From an uncultured Eggerthellaceae bacterium (GTDB lineage Bacteria > Actinomycetota > Coriobacteriia > Coriobacteriales > Eggerthellaceae), in the NCBI GenBank assembly GCA_934648845.1, contig CAKUFS010000010.1, positions 1 to 64,000 on the forward strand: DNA of 64,000 nucleotides, in the 5' to 3' direction. Position 1 is the stretch's first letter. Each line of letters starts with the position of its first letter. The notes below the pieces were generated by a model, which saw only the letters and a program-made list of their open reading frames with translations, was not told the origin of the DNA and did not search any database. This document shows positions 51,459 to 59,168 of the stretch, one piece after another. The position numbers and the translations under genes were made by a program.

Positions 51459-52949
51459 CTACCTGGCCTTTCTTTGGTTTTTGAAGGTAGTGGCGGCGGC
51501 AGAAGCGCCCGCCAACGTGCCGCTCGCCCACGCCCAGTGCAAGTTGTACCCGCCGCAGGGCGCGTCCACGTCCAGCATCTCGCCCGCCGCGAACAGCCCC
51601 GCATACTGCTTGCACTCCATGGTGGTCGCATCGAACGCTTCGCACAAGAAGCCGCCGCAATGCACCTGGCACTGCTTGGGGTCACCCGCACCTTCTACGG
51701 CAACCTTGAAGCGCTTTGCCACGCGCGACAGACGATACATGTTCTGCGCCGATGCAGGGTCTTCCGGCCGCAGCTTGAGCGTTTTCAGCAGCGCCTCGGC
51801 CACCAAGGGAAGCATCATGCCGCGCGTAATATCCTGACACGCGGCTTCCCTGCCACTCAGTGCGCGCGTGGCGGCGGCGCGTTCATGCAGGTAGGATTGC
51901 AGTTCATCCCTGGTCATGTCGGGGAACAGGTCAAGTGCCACCGTATCACCCGGCTGAGCGAATCGCGAGAGGTTGAATATCGCAATGCCCGAAAGCCCGT
52001 ATTTGCGGAACAGCACTTCGCCGCGCTCCTGTGCTAGCGGCGCGCCATCGCGCTCAAGGGCAGCCTGGCAACGCACACGAATGTTATCCAGCGCGCGGAT
52101 GTCGCGCGTGTCGGTTTTCAGCGGGCCAAGCACGGACCTTGCAGGCGCATACGGCAAGTCGCTGGGAAGAAGCTCGCGCGCAACGGAGCCACCAACAGCG
52201 CAAATGACCTGGTGCGCGCGCTGAAACGACCCATCGGCCATGCGCAACGTGTACGGTTTTCCCGGCGCGCGCGGCGGCTCGACGGAGCGCACGCGCATGT
52301 TGCAGCATTCTTTGACACCCAGTCCTTGTGCGGCAGCGCGCAGCACATCAAGAACAGTCGAGGCTTTACCTGTTATGGGGAAAAGACGGCCTTCTCCTTC
52401 TTCGCGCCAACAAAGACCCAAGCCGGCGAAGAAATCGAGGACGGCATTTTGCGTCTGCTGACCAGCGGATGCACATGAGCGCGGCCAAAATGCCGCCTCT
52501 TCAAGAGCGGCAAGAGATGCACCCACGAACGCAGCATTCTGGTAGAGACCGTTTGAGATCACGGCGTTCGAGAAATTGCAGCGACCATTGCCCGTTGCCA
52601 GAATCGAGCGTCCCACGCGGTCGTCTGCCTCGAACAGCGCGATGTTCGCAGGGCGAACGCCCGCGACCGAACGGGAGGTTGCGGCGGCATTGTCAACAGC
52701 CGCACGACAAGCCGCAACTTCGTTGGAGCCCGCACTTGTGCCGGCACCAACGTCTGCTGCAGCGTGCACGATGGCATCGGCACCTGCGCGGGCAGACGCG
52801 CTGACACTTGCATCGCCGGCGCCTGCACAAGCGCCTGCAACATCTTCCCCGTCCAGCGCGCGGCACTTCCATGCGGCAGAAATGGCGGCCGCCAAACCAG
52901 CTGCGCCGCCACCAATGATGATCACATCGTATGTTTCGTTTTCGTTCAT
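51459..52949 (-). CDS. FAD/NAD(P)-binding flavoprotein, HI0933/BaiN-like, with Ala-rich insertion
   Basis: This 496-residue flavoprotein belongs to the HI0933-like family, some of whose members (BaiN) reduce bile-acid enoids while most have unknown roles. It shows the dinucleotide motif VIIIGGGAAGLAAAISAA (9-26), ATGNGRCNFSNA, GKASTVLDVL, and the C-terminal FAD motif FAAGEMLDVDAPCGGYN. A ~70-residue Ala/Gly/Asp-rich insertion (28-99) splits the first beta-alpha-beta unit before the FEADDRVGRSILATG strand. I start at ATG 52949; upstream codons in frame to 53294 look non-coding. The start lacks a strong ribosome binding site. Confidence 0.85.
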   Translation of the reverse strand: MNENETYDVIIIGGGAAGLAAAISAAWKCRALDGEDVAGACAGAGDASVSASARAGADAIVHAAADVGAGTSAGSNEVAACRAAVDNAAATSRSVAGVRPANIALFEADDRVGRSILATGNGRCNFSNAVISNGLYQNAAFVGASLAALEEAAFWPRSCASAGQQTQNAVLDFFAGLGLCWREEGEGRLFPITGKASTVLDVLRAAAQGLGVKECCNMRVRSVEPPRAPGKPYTLRMADGSFQRAHQVICAVGGSVARELLPSDLPYAPARSVLGPLKTDTRDIRALDNIRVRCQAALERDGAPLAQERGEVLFRKYGLSGIAIFNLSRFAQPGDTVALDLFPDMTRDELQSYLHERAAATRALSGREAACQDITRGMMLPLVAEALLKTLKLRPEDPASAQNMYRLSRVAKRFKVAVEGAGDPKQCQVHCGGFLCEAFDATTMECKQYAGLFAAGEMLDVDAPCGGYNLHWAWASGTLAGASAAATTFKNQRKAR

Positions 52950-53085
52950 GCGCTTATGATACCACGCGCCGCCCTTCAGCCCTGCAAAGCAACGCAACGG
53001 ACCTCCCTTGATTATGCAGGAGATTAGGCAGACCCTGCATCCGAAGAATAAGTCGATACGGACCGCCCTTGGTAGCGCGGGAGTT

Positions 53086-53403
53086 TTACCTGATAAGCAC
53101 CGCCCAATTTCGCTTCTTGTAGGAAATTCTATCGATGCACACGACACCCGATTGTTCGTCCACGCGAAAAAAAGCCATGTAGTTGCCGAATTCCGCCCAG
53201 CGATAACCCGCCGATGCAGTAATTTCATCACGCACGAAAGGATACGTTGAAGCAAACGATTCAAGCCTATCAACAAGCTCGTCAAAAGAATCAAGGAGCT
53301 GCCGAGCAGCAGAAGCGTTCGAAAGGGAGAACGTTATATACCGCACCGCCGAACTCAAATCATCGGAGGCTTTTTGTGTCACAAAAACGCGAAAGGCACT
53401 CAC
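53086..53403 (-). CDS. RelE/ParE-family toxin
   Basis: This 105-residue toxin of the RelE/ParE superfamily has the typical layout: FVTQKASDDLSSAVRYI first helices, LLDSFDELVDRLESF and the C-terminal strands YRWAEFGNYMAFFRVDE and VVCIDRISYKKRNW. Members cut mRNA on the ribosome or poison gyrase; which applies is unclear. Start is GTG at 53403, overlapping the antitoxin stop by four bases (GTGA), so translation is coupled. Confidence 0.85.
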   Translation of the reverse strand: MSAFRVFVTQKASDDLSSAVRYITFSLSNASAARQLLDSFDELVDRLESFASTYPFVRDEITASAGYRWAEFGNYMAFFRVDEQSGVVCIDRISYKKRNWAVLIR

Positions 53404-53660
53404 AATCCCAGCTCCTGACGCAATTGCAACGATGCATCGCGAGCAGATACAACGCGTCCCTCTTCAGCATCCCTTCTGCCCTGCATGAGAAATTCGTAGA
53501 AGTCAAGGCGCGCACGCAACTGCTCATAGCTATCAACACCCATTATGGCCAAATCGCCATTGCCGTTTCGCGTGACAATCATCGGCTCGCTGTCCACATG
53601 ACATTGCTCGGATATCTCACTGTAATTGTTACGCAGAACCGTGCTTGAAATTACACGCAT
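53400..53660 (-). CDS. Phd/YefM-family antitoxin
   Basis: This 86-residue antitoxin precedes the toxin in the same operon. MRVISSTVLRNNYSEISEQC with PMIVTRNGNGDLAIMGVDSY is the Phd/YefM DNA-binding half; the acidic C-terminus should wrap the toxin. AGGAGG lies nine bases before ATG 53660. Such antitoxins repress their own promoter, here at 53695-53724. Confidence 0.87.
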   Translation of the reverse strand: MRVISSTVLRNNYSEISEQCHVDSEPMIVTRNGNGDLAIMGVDSYEQLRARLDFYEFLMQGRRDAEEGRVVSARDASLQLRQELGL

Positions 53661-53694
53661 ATCGATTCGCCTCCTTTGTCGTGTTCTGAAGATT

Positions 53695-53724
53695 ATCTTA
53701 CCATATTTCTTTAGATATTGCCAA
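53695..53724 (-). promoter_or_regulatory. Promoter of the toxin-antitoxin operon
   Basis: TTGGCA (53719-53724) and TAAGAT (53695-53700) on the minus strand, separated by 18 bases in an AT-rich stretch, 35 bases before the antitoxin start. Confidence 0.6.
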
Positions 53725-53764
53725 TTGTCCCTTTTAGCAACAGTTGATACAAGGTGAAGTAAGG

Positions 53765-53977
53765 ATGAGCAACAAGCGCGGTGAGAAGATATACATCGCC
53801 GCGCTGCGACAGCTCGTCGGGTGCAACGAGGCATATTTCGGCGACGCCGCGAGAAGCCTCCAGTCGAAGGGATACGTCGAGGGCTTCGCAATCCCCGCTT
53901 CTCTCGGAAAGTGTCGAATTGCGACCGTGTTGTCGGAAAAATGGCTTCGATGTGCAAAATATTCCTGTTCGGGGTAG
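53765..53977 (+). CDS. Short hypothetical protein, possibly a gene fragment
   Basis: This 70-residue frame has GTAAGG directly before the ATG. It reads IYIAALRQLVGCNEAYFGDA then LQSKGYVEGFAIPASLGKC, which looks like real protein (amphipathic helices) but I do not recognise a family. Its last ~9 codons run into the left end of the palindromic element at 53951, so the original C-terminus may be lost. Confidence 0.35.
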   Translation: MSNKRGEKIYIAALRQLVGCNEAYFGDAARSLQSKGYVEGFAIPASLGKCRIATVLSEKWLRCAKYSCSG

Positions 53978-54115
53978 GTTAAAGGGACATCGATCCCCGT
54001 TCGCCTTTCACTTGCTGTTCGCGACCTGGGCTTTTGCGAATCAGCATCAGCTTAAACAGCGCTATCCGGACCACAAATGCTTCCCAAGGTACCCCGAACA
54101 GGAATATTTTACGCA
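53951..54115. repeat. 165-bp MITE-like palindromic element
   Basis: Ends TGTGCAAAATATTCCTGTTC plus GGGGT (53951-53975) and their inverted counterpart ACCCC plus GAACAGGAATATTTTACGCA (54091-54115) match at 23 of 25 positions. The centre holds GCGACCTGGGCTTTTGCG, sharing GACCTGGG (54023-54030) with the other palindromic elements. No coding potential. Only this copy is in the window. Confidence 0.75.
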
Positions 54116-54201
54116 TTTGAACGAAAAAGCGACAACCTGCCACCGCGGAACACCTTTTCGATGCCGCGCGCACGTGAAACCCCAACGCGGCAGCAGGGCA
54201 T

Positions 54202-54234
54202 AAAAAATCCGAGGCACAAACGGCGCCTCGGATT
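54202..54234 (-). terminator. Terminator of ilvE
   Basis: On the minus strand AATCCGAGGC pairs with GCCTCGGATT and runs into TTTTTTA, 40 bases after the stop codon. Confidence 0.85.
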
Positions 54235-54236
54235 CA

Positions 54237-54262
54237 ATTGTTGACAAAAGGTGGGGGCGGCG
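54237..54262 (-). repeat. Post-stop hairpin TTGTTGACAAA family, half copy
   Basis: AATTGTTGACAAAAGGTGGGG is intact but the right arm is replaced by GCGGCGTCAAGC. It lies 12 bases after the ilvE stop, the same position relative to a stop codon as the full copies. Confidence 0.65.
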
Positions 54263-54273
54263 TCAAGCAAGAA

Positions 54274-55320
54274 TTACTCGGCAGGAATCTCCAAGACCCA
54301 ACCCTCGGGACCTTCGATGTCGCAAGCCTGAATGCCAGCCAACGTCTCACGCAGCTTCTTCAGCACGGGACCGCAGCCATTGGCGGTGCCTGGGAACGTC
54401 ACATCGCAGAAACCTTCCTTCGCCACACGCGCAACGGGGCTGATAACAGCCGCGGTACCGCACAGGCCGCACTCGACGAACTCGCCATCAATAACTTCTT
54501 GAAACTTCACCGGGCGCTCAATCACGTTCAGGCCCAGCATGTCGCGGCCCAACGCCACCAGCGAGCGACGCGTAATAGACGGCAGAATAGAATCGGTCGC
54601 AGACTTGGGCACCACCAAGTTGCCTTCCTTGTCCACGAAAATCACGTTCGCGCCGCCCGTTTCCTCAACGTAGGTGCGCGTTGCGGAATCAAGGTACATG
54701 TTCTCGGAGAAGCCGGCCTCGTGCGCCTTCTCGTACGGATACAAGCTCATGGCGTAGTTCAGACCAGCCTTGATGTTGCCGGTGCCGTGCGGTGCCGCGC
54801 GATCGTAATCGGGAATAGTGACCTCGATAGAGGACTCGCCGCCCTTGAAGTACGGGCCTACGGGGGTAACCAGAATACGGAACTGATACTCGTCAGCAGG
54901 CTTCACGCCAATCACAACGCCCGTCGCAATCATAAAGGGGCGAATGTAGAGCGTAGCGCCCGAACCATAAGGCGGAACCCATGCAGCGTTCGCAGCAACA
55001 ACCTGCTTCACGGCCTCTACGAACTTGTCCTCGGGGAAAGCGGGCATGCACAAGCGACGCGCGGAGTCGGCCATGCGCTTGGCGTTCAGGTCGGGGCGGA
55101 AGCACACGATGCGACCGTCCTTCGTGGTGTACGCCTTCATGCCTTCGAAAACTTCCTGACAGTAATGGAAGATACCGCCGCACTCGGAAACGGTAATGGA
55201 GTGGTCCGTGGTCAGACCGCCCTCTTCCCATTCGCCGTTCTTGTAATTGCACACGTAGCTGTAATCCGTGGGCATGTAGGCAAATGAAAGATTGCCCCAA
55301 TCAAGATCCTTTTTTTCCAT
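54274..55320 (-). CDS. ilvE: Branched-chain amino acid aminotransferase
   Basis: This PLP enzyme of 348 residues makes or degrades leucine, isoleucine and valine with glutamate/2-oxoglutarate. It is the class II (BCAT) type: SYVCNYKNGEWEEGGLT, QEVFEGMKAYTTKDGR, the PLP-lysine region GNIKAGLNYAMSLYP (Lys in NIKAG), ENMYLD then YVEETGGANVIFV and VECGLCGTAAVISPV. AAGGAG sits nine bases before ATG 55320; the ATG three codons upstream abuts the Shine-Dalgarno and is unlikely. Confidence 0.94.
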   Translation of the reverse strand: MEKKDLDWGNLSFAYMPTDYSYVCNYKNGEWEEGGLTTDHSITVSECGGIFHYCQEVFEGMKAYTTKDGRIVCFRPDLNAKRMADSARRLCMPAFPEDKFVEAVKQVVAANAAWVPPYGSGATLYIRPFMIATGVVIGVKPADEYQFRILVTPVGPYFKGGESSIEVTIPDYDRAAPHGTGNIKAGLNYAMSLYPYEKAHEAGFSENMYLDSATRTYVEETGGANVIFVDKEGNLVVPKSATDSILPSITRRSLVALGRDMLGLNVIERPVKFQEVIDGEFVECGLCGTAAVISPVARVAKEGFCDVTFPGTANGCGPVLKKLRETLAGIQACDIEGPEGWVLEIPAE

Positions 55321-55549
55321 GGGTTTCATCTCCTTGACACCTTTTATGACACTTTCGCATCCTTATTGAATCGTTCTCATTATGCGCCTTTTTGAGAAAC
55401 GACTCGGTGAAAAACAGGCAACGATACAAACTGTTAACCTAAAGAGCAAGCGCAAACGCGCATAATGAAATGATATGGTAAAAAGCAGTTGACGGCGACA
55501 AACCGATAGACCAAATAAGAGAATCAGGAAAGAGAAGAAGGCGCAGCAG

Positions 55550-56299
55550 ATGACAATGAGCACGCAGACCAAAGAAAAAATCGAACTTCTCAACCAATGG
55601 ATCGACGAATGCGCGCCGGGTCGTATGGTGTTTTTCGGCGGCGCGGGCGTGTCTACCGAAAGCGGCATCCCCGACTTTCGCAGCCCCGATGGACTGTACG
55701 CGCAGAAATATAAGCTGCCACCAGAGCAGATTATCTCGGGCGGTTTTTTCCACCGCGATCCCAAAACGTTTTTCGAGTATTACTGCGACAAAATGATAGC
55801 ACTGGACGCCAAGCCGAACGCCGCGCACCTGCGCCTTGCGGAGCTTGAGGCAAAGGGCACCCTGCGCGCCGTAATCACACAGAACATCGACGGCCTGCAC
55901 CAAGCGGCCGGCAGCAAAAACGTGCTGGAGCTCCACGGCAGCGTGCATCGCAATTTCTGCATGAAGTGCCAGCGCTTCTTTGACGTGCGCGAAATGCTAG
56001 CAGCGCGCGATGCGGACGGCATTCCCCGTTGCACGTGCGGCGGCATCATCAAGCCCGATGTGGTGCTGTACGACGAATCGCTTGATATGAACATCCTCAC
56101 CGCGTCGGTTCAGGCAATCCAAGCGGCCGACCTTATGGTGATTGCGGGAACGTCGCTTGCCGTGTATCCGGCGGCGGGACTCATCGACTACTTTGCGGGC
56201 AAGCACCTGGTCATCGTGAACCTCTCCCCCACGCCCGCCGACAGCCAAGCGGATCTTTGCATTGCCGCGAAAGTCGGCGAAGCGTTGGGTCGCAAATAG
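55550..56299 (+). CDS. Sir2-family NAD-dependent protein deacetylase
   Basis: This 249-residue sirtuin removes acyl groups from lysine using NAD+. Motifs: GAGVSTESGIPDFRSPDGLY (NAD site), TQNIDGLHQAAG, catalytic His in ELHGSVHRN, the zinc site CMKCQ ... CTCGG, IKPDVVLYDE and VIAGTSLAVYPA. All four zinc Cys are present. It is monocistronic by spacing. The substrate range (acetyl, succinyl) cannot be told; the loop lacks an obvious Y-R desuccinylase pair. Confidence 0.93.
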   Translation: MTMSTQTKEKIELLNQWIDECAPGRMVFFGGAGVSTESGIPDFRSPDGLYAQKYKLPPEQIISGGFFHRDPKTFFEYYCDKMIALDAKPNAAHLRLAELEAKGTLRAVITQNIDGLHQAAGSKNVLELHGSVHRNFCMKCQRFFDVREMLAARDADGIPRCTCGGIIKPDVVLYDESLDMNILTASVQAIQAADLMVIAGTSLAVYPAAGLIDYFAGKHLVIVNLSPTPADSQADLCIAAKVGEALGRK

Positions 56300-56476
56300 C
56301 ACGAGCGCGGAATCCCCGCGATTGCAGCCAAAGAATGCATACGCCTAAATCCTTGCAACGAAAGCACCTTCATCGCCTGTCATTTTTGACAAAAATTTAT
56401 TATTCGTCTCAATTAATAACACTTTTTCAGGCATTTCGCGTATACTGCAGAACAACGGAAAGCGAGGCGAAACCCT

Positions 56477-57046
56477 ATGAATCTAACGTTCGAAGGCTAC
56501 GTAAAGCACTGCCTGGAAGAAAAAACGGGCATCAAAACGGCAAGCATCCAACGCTTGGTTTCCCTTGCGCTCTCTAACAACGACATCATGGAATTGGTGT
56601 TCATCTTTGCCATTCAACGCAATAAAAAATATCACCTTATGAGCCAAGTTTGGAACACTCCGCTTGAGCCGGAATACCGTGCGGCACTGCGCGTGCTGGG
56701 CGAAGAAGGTTCCCTAGAAGCATTCCTGCAATCCAAGCGCACGCCGGTAAGTTACCGCCGCATCTATACCGATTTTCTGCACTACCCCACGAAGCTTGCC
56801 GCACAGAAAAAAGCGGAAGGAAAAGACATCGAGCGCCTTCGCCAGCGCACCGTTGCTGCCTTGGAAACGGCTCACATCACGCGCTATCGCGTTTGCACCG
56901 ACCTTGGTTTGAACCCCGGAAACATCTACGCGTACTTGGCGGGAAACACCGATAAAGTGTCGCTTAAAACCGCTCAGGCGATTTGCGACTACGCTTACGA
57001 GACCCTTGAAAAAGCACAAGCGCAAACGGCTGCCAAAGAAGAATGA
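56477..57046 (+). CDS. Hypothetical protein with C-terminal HTH-like segment
   Basis: This 189-residue hydrophilic protein is not recognised. The C-terminal ~55 residues, TRYRVCTDLGLNPGNIYAYL then KVSLKTAQAICDYA, resemble a Cro/CI-type helix-turn-helix. The N-terminal half contains IMELVFIFAIQRNKKYHLM and TPLEPEYRAALRVLG. GAGG lies before the ATG, and TATACT at 56441-56446 is a plausible -10. It may be a small regulator. Confidence 0.55.
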   Translation: MNLTFEGYVKHCLEEKTGIKTASIQRLVSLALSNNDIMELVFIFAIQRNKKYHLMSQVWNTPLEPEYRAALRVLGEEGSLEAFLQSKRTPVSYRRIYTDFLHYPTKLAAQKKAEGKDIERLRQRTVAALETAHITRYRVCTDLGLNPGNIYAYLAGNTDKVSLKTAQAICDYAYETLEKAQAQTAAKEE

Positions 57047-57259
57047 CGGGCTTGTCTGCCAGCTTTCCCACTACCCCCGAAGAGCAATCAGAAATCAATT
57101 TCAAAGCCGCCCGAAAGCAAATCGATTCCATTAAAACCACGACCAAAACGGATTGCGCCATTCAGCCCCACGCCCCAAAATCACACCAAAATACACCACC
57201 AGACCACCGAATCACGTAAAAATAACGATGCCGCAATACGCGAATACTCACATTTTTTC
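57047..57259. other. Intergenic stretch before the FMN riboswitch
   Basis: No gene seen. GACCACCGAAT at about 57194 echoes the start of the 51-bp palindrome half, but the rest does not match. Confidence 0.3.
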
Positions 57260-57288
57260 TTGCTCTTCGCTGTATGCCGCCCTACAAT
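57260..57288 (+). promoter_or_regulatory. Promoter of the riboflavin ECF operon
   Basis: TTGCTC (57260-57265) and TACAAT (57283-57288) with a 17-base spacer. The start site would be about 57295, just ahead of the FMN aptamer. Confidence 0.65.
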
Positions 57289-57305
57289 AGCACCATTGAA
57301 TTCTG

Positions 57306-57468
57306 TTTCAGGGCGAGGTGAAAATCCTCACTGGCGGTAATTGAACGGCGTGGATTCTTTGCAAAAAGAGCCCGTGAACGCAAAAGCCCGCGACCCTTGC
57401 GCAGCAAAAACTGGCAAGGCTGATTCCGTGAAAATCGGGAGCCAACGGTCACAGTCCGGATGAAAGAG
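57306..57468 (+). ncRNA. FMN riboswitch (RFN element)
   Basis: All conserved blocks are present in order: TTTCAGGGCGAGGTGAAAA with TCCTCACTGGCGGTAA, then GCCCGCGACC, GATTCCGTGAAAATCGGGAG, CCAACGGTCACAGTCCGGAT and GAAAGAG. It lies ~250 bases upstream of ribU, so the whole ECF operon should be shut down by FMN. The switching hairpin in 57469-57716 is not obvious to me; the spacer holds no gene. Confidence 0.95.
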
Positions 57469-57716
57469 GCGGATATTCGACAACGCGTTTTTCTGCATGT
57501 GCTCCATGCTTTTCGGTAGCGTGCCACGCCGCACGCAATGCCGCAACGCAAACGCTTGCAGATGAAATCTTTGCCTTGTCCTACGAGCCTGCAATGAGGA
57601 ATTCATGCGGGTTCGTTTTTCTTTTCAGCGGGAAAACGTGCCTGACCTACCGGAAAAGCGGGGCGCATCACAAAAAGCAACGCGCACTCGCTCGCTGAAA
57701 AGAAAGGAGTCCATCC

Positions 57717-58328
57717 ATGGAAACAGAAAAGAAAACGGCCGCTACCGCTAACCCCGCCGCGGGCATCAAAAACACGAACCGCTGGGACACGCGTCAGCTG
57801 GTGGTCATGGCGCTTATGTGCGCTTTGAGCGTGCTGCTCTCGTTTATCGAGTTCGCCATTTTCCCCGCCGCCGCGTGGCTGAAATACGATGCTTCGTTCG
57901 TTCCTGCCATGATCTGCGGCTTCGCCTTTGGCGCCGGCCCGGGCACCGCAGTGGGCCTGGTTGCCGTTGTGCTGCACGGCCTAATGTCCGGCAACTTCTG
58001 GGGCGCTGTGATGAATGCGCTGGTGGTATGCGGCTACGTTATTCCTTCGGCGCTTATCTACAAACGCATGCGCACGTGGAAAGGCGCCATCATTGGCCTG
58101 ATCGTGAGCTTCATTTGTGCTGTTATTCTTGCCATTGTGGGCAATCTGCTCGTTACGCCCATCTACGCTGGCATGCCCGTTGAAGCCGTAGCCGCAATGA
58201 TCGTGCCCATCCTTTTGCCGTTCAACACCATGAAGGCCGCGCTGAATGCAGTTATCACGCTGGCCATTTACAAAGCCATCTCCAACTTGATCACACCGAA
58301 GAAAAACCAGGTTGTGGGCAAAAAATAA
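57717..58328 (+). CDS. ribU: Riboflavin ECF transporter substrate-binding subunit
   Basis: RibU is the membrane S component that captures riboflavin. The 203-residue product has an N-terminal cytosolic tail and about six membrane spans: TRQLVVMALMCALSVLLSFI, FPAAAWLKYDASFVPAMICG with the conserved KYDxS(F)VP, and ALIYKRMRTWKGAIIGLIV. The FMN riboswitch immediately upstream confirms the substrate. AAAGGAG lies before the ATG. It is followed by its own two ATPases and EcfT. Confidence 0.93.
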   Translation: METEKKTAATANPAAGIKNTNRWDTRQLVVMALMCALSVLLSFIEFAIFPAAAWLKYDASFVPAMICGFAFGAGPGTAVGLVAVVLHGLMSGNFWGAVMNALVVCGYVIPSALIYKRMRTWKGAIIGLIVSFICAVILAIVGNLLVTPIYAGMPVEAVAAMIVPILLPFNTMKAALNAVITLAIYKAISNLITPKKNQVVGKK

Positions 58329-58346
58329 CGCGAAGGAAAGCTCCCT

Positions 58347-59168
58347 ATGATTGAATTCAAGGACGTTCGGTTTACTTACGATGGCGCCAACTGGGCAATA
58401 AACGGCGTAACGACAAGCATCCAGCCAGGCGAATTCGTGTGCATCTTGGGTGGAAACGGCAGCGGAAAATCAACGCTTGCCAAGCATATCAACGCACTGC
58501 TCATTCCCGATGAAGGCGAAGTGCGCGTGGGCGAATGGAGCACCGCCGACGAAGACGCGCGCTACCTTATTCGCAGCACAGCTGGCATGGTATTCCAGAA
58601 CCCCGACGACCAGATTGTGGCAACACTCGTAGAAAACGATGTGGCGTTTGGCCCCGAGAATCTGGGCGTTCCCACCGATGAGCTGCGCGAACGCATAACA
58701 GCTTCGCTGAAGGCAGTGGGTCTTTCGGGCTTTGAGAAAGCCGAAACCGCCGCGCTTTCAGGCGGTCAAAAGCAACGTGTGGCCATTGCCGGCGTGCTTG
58801 CCATGAAACCGCGCGTCCTGATTCTTGACGAAGCATCGGCCATGATCGACCCCCGCGGCCGAACAGGGCTGATGCGCATTGTACGGGAGCTGAACAGCAA
58901 AGGCTTCACCATTATTATGATCACCCACTTCATGGAAGAAGCGGCGGCGGCCCAGCGCATTCTGGTTATGGAGGCTGGCCGTATTTGCATGGAAGGCACG
59001 CCAAACGAGGTGCTCAAGCGCGCCGACGAGCTGCGCCATTTGCACCTTGACGTGCCGTTTTCTGTGCAATTTTCGCTTGCCTGCCAAGACGCGGGCTTGC
59101 CCGTTACCACCACCCTTGACGCGCAGAAATTGGAGGATGAACTATGCAACTTGCTTTTGAACAGGTAA
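58347..59168 (+). CDS. ECF transporter ATPase A (CbiO/EcfA family)
   Basis: This is the first ATPase of the energising module, 273 residues. Walker A GGNGSGKST (35-43), Q-loop MVFQNPDDQIVATLVENDVA, signature LSGGQKQRVAIAGVLAM, Walker B VLILDEASAMIDPRG and the H-loop MITHFMEEA are all present. It starts 18 bases after ribU with GAAGGAAAG, and its end overlaps the second ATPase by 25 bases. Confidence 0.93.
   Translation: MIEFKDVRFTYDGANWAINGVTTSIQPGEFVCILGGNGSGKSTLAKHINALLIPDEGEVRVGEWSTADEDARYLIRSTAGMVFQNPDDQIVATLVENDVAFGPENLGVPTDELRERITASLKAVGLSGFEKAETAALSGGQKQRVAIAGVLAMKPRVLILDEASAMIDPRGRTGLMRIVRELNSKGFTIIMITHFMEEAAAAQRILVMEAGRICMEGTPNEVLKRADELRHLHLDVPFSVQFSLACQDAGLPVTTTLDAQKLEDELCNLLLNR

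Noticed and set aside
57190..57210. Third copy of the 51-bp palindrome half
   Set aside because: Only GACCACCGAAT matches; the remaining bases do not.
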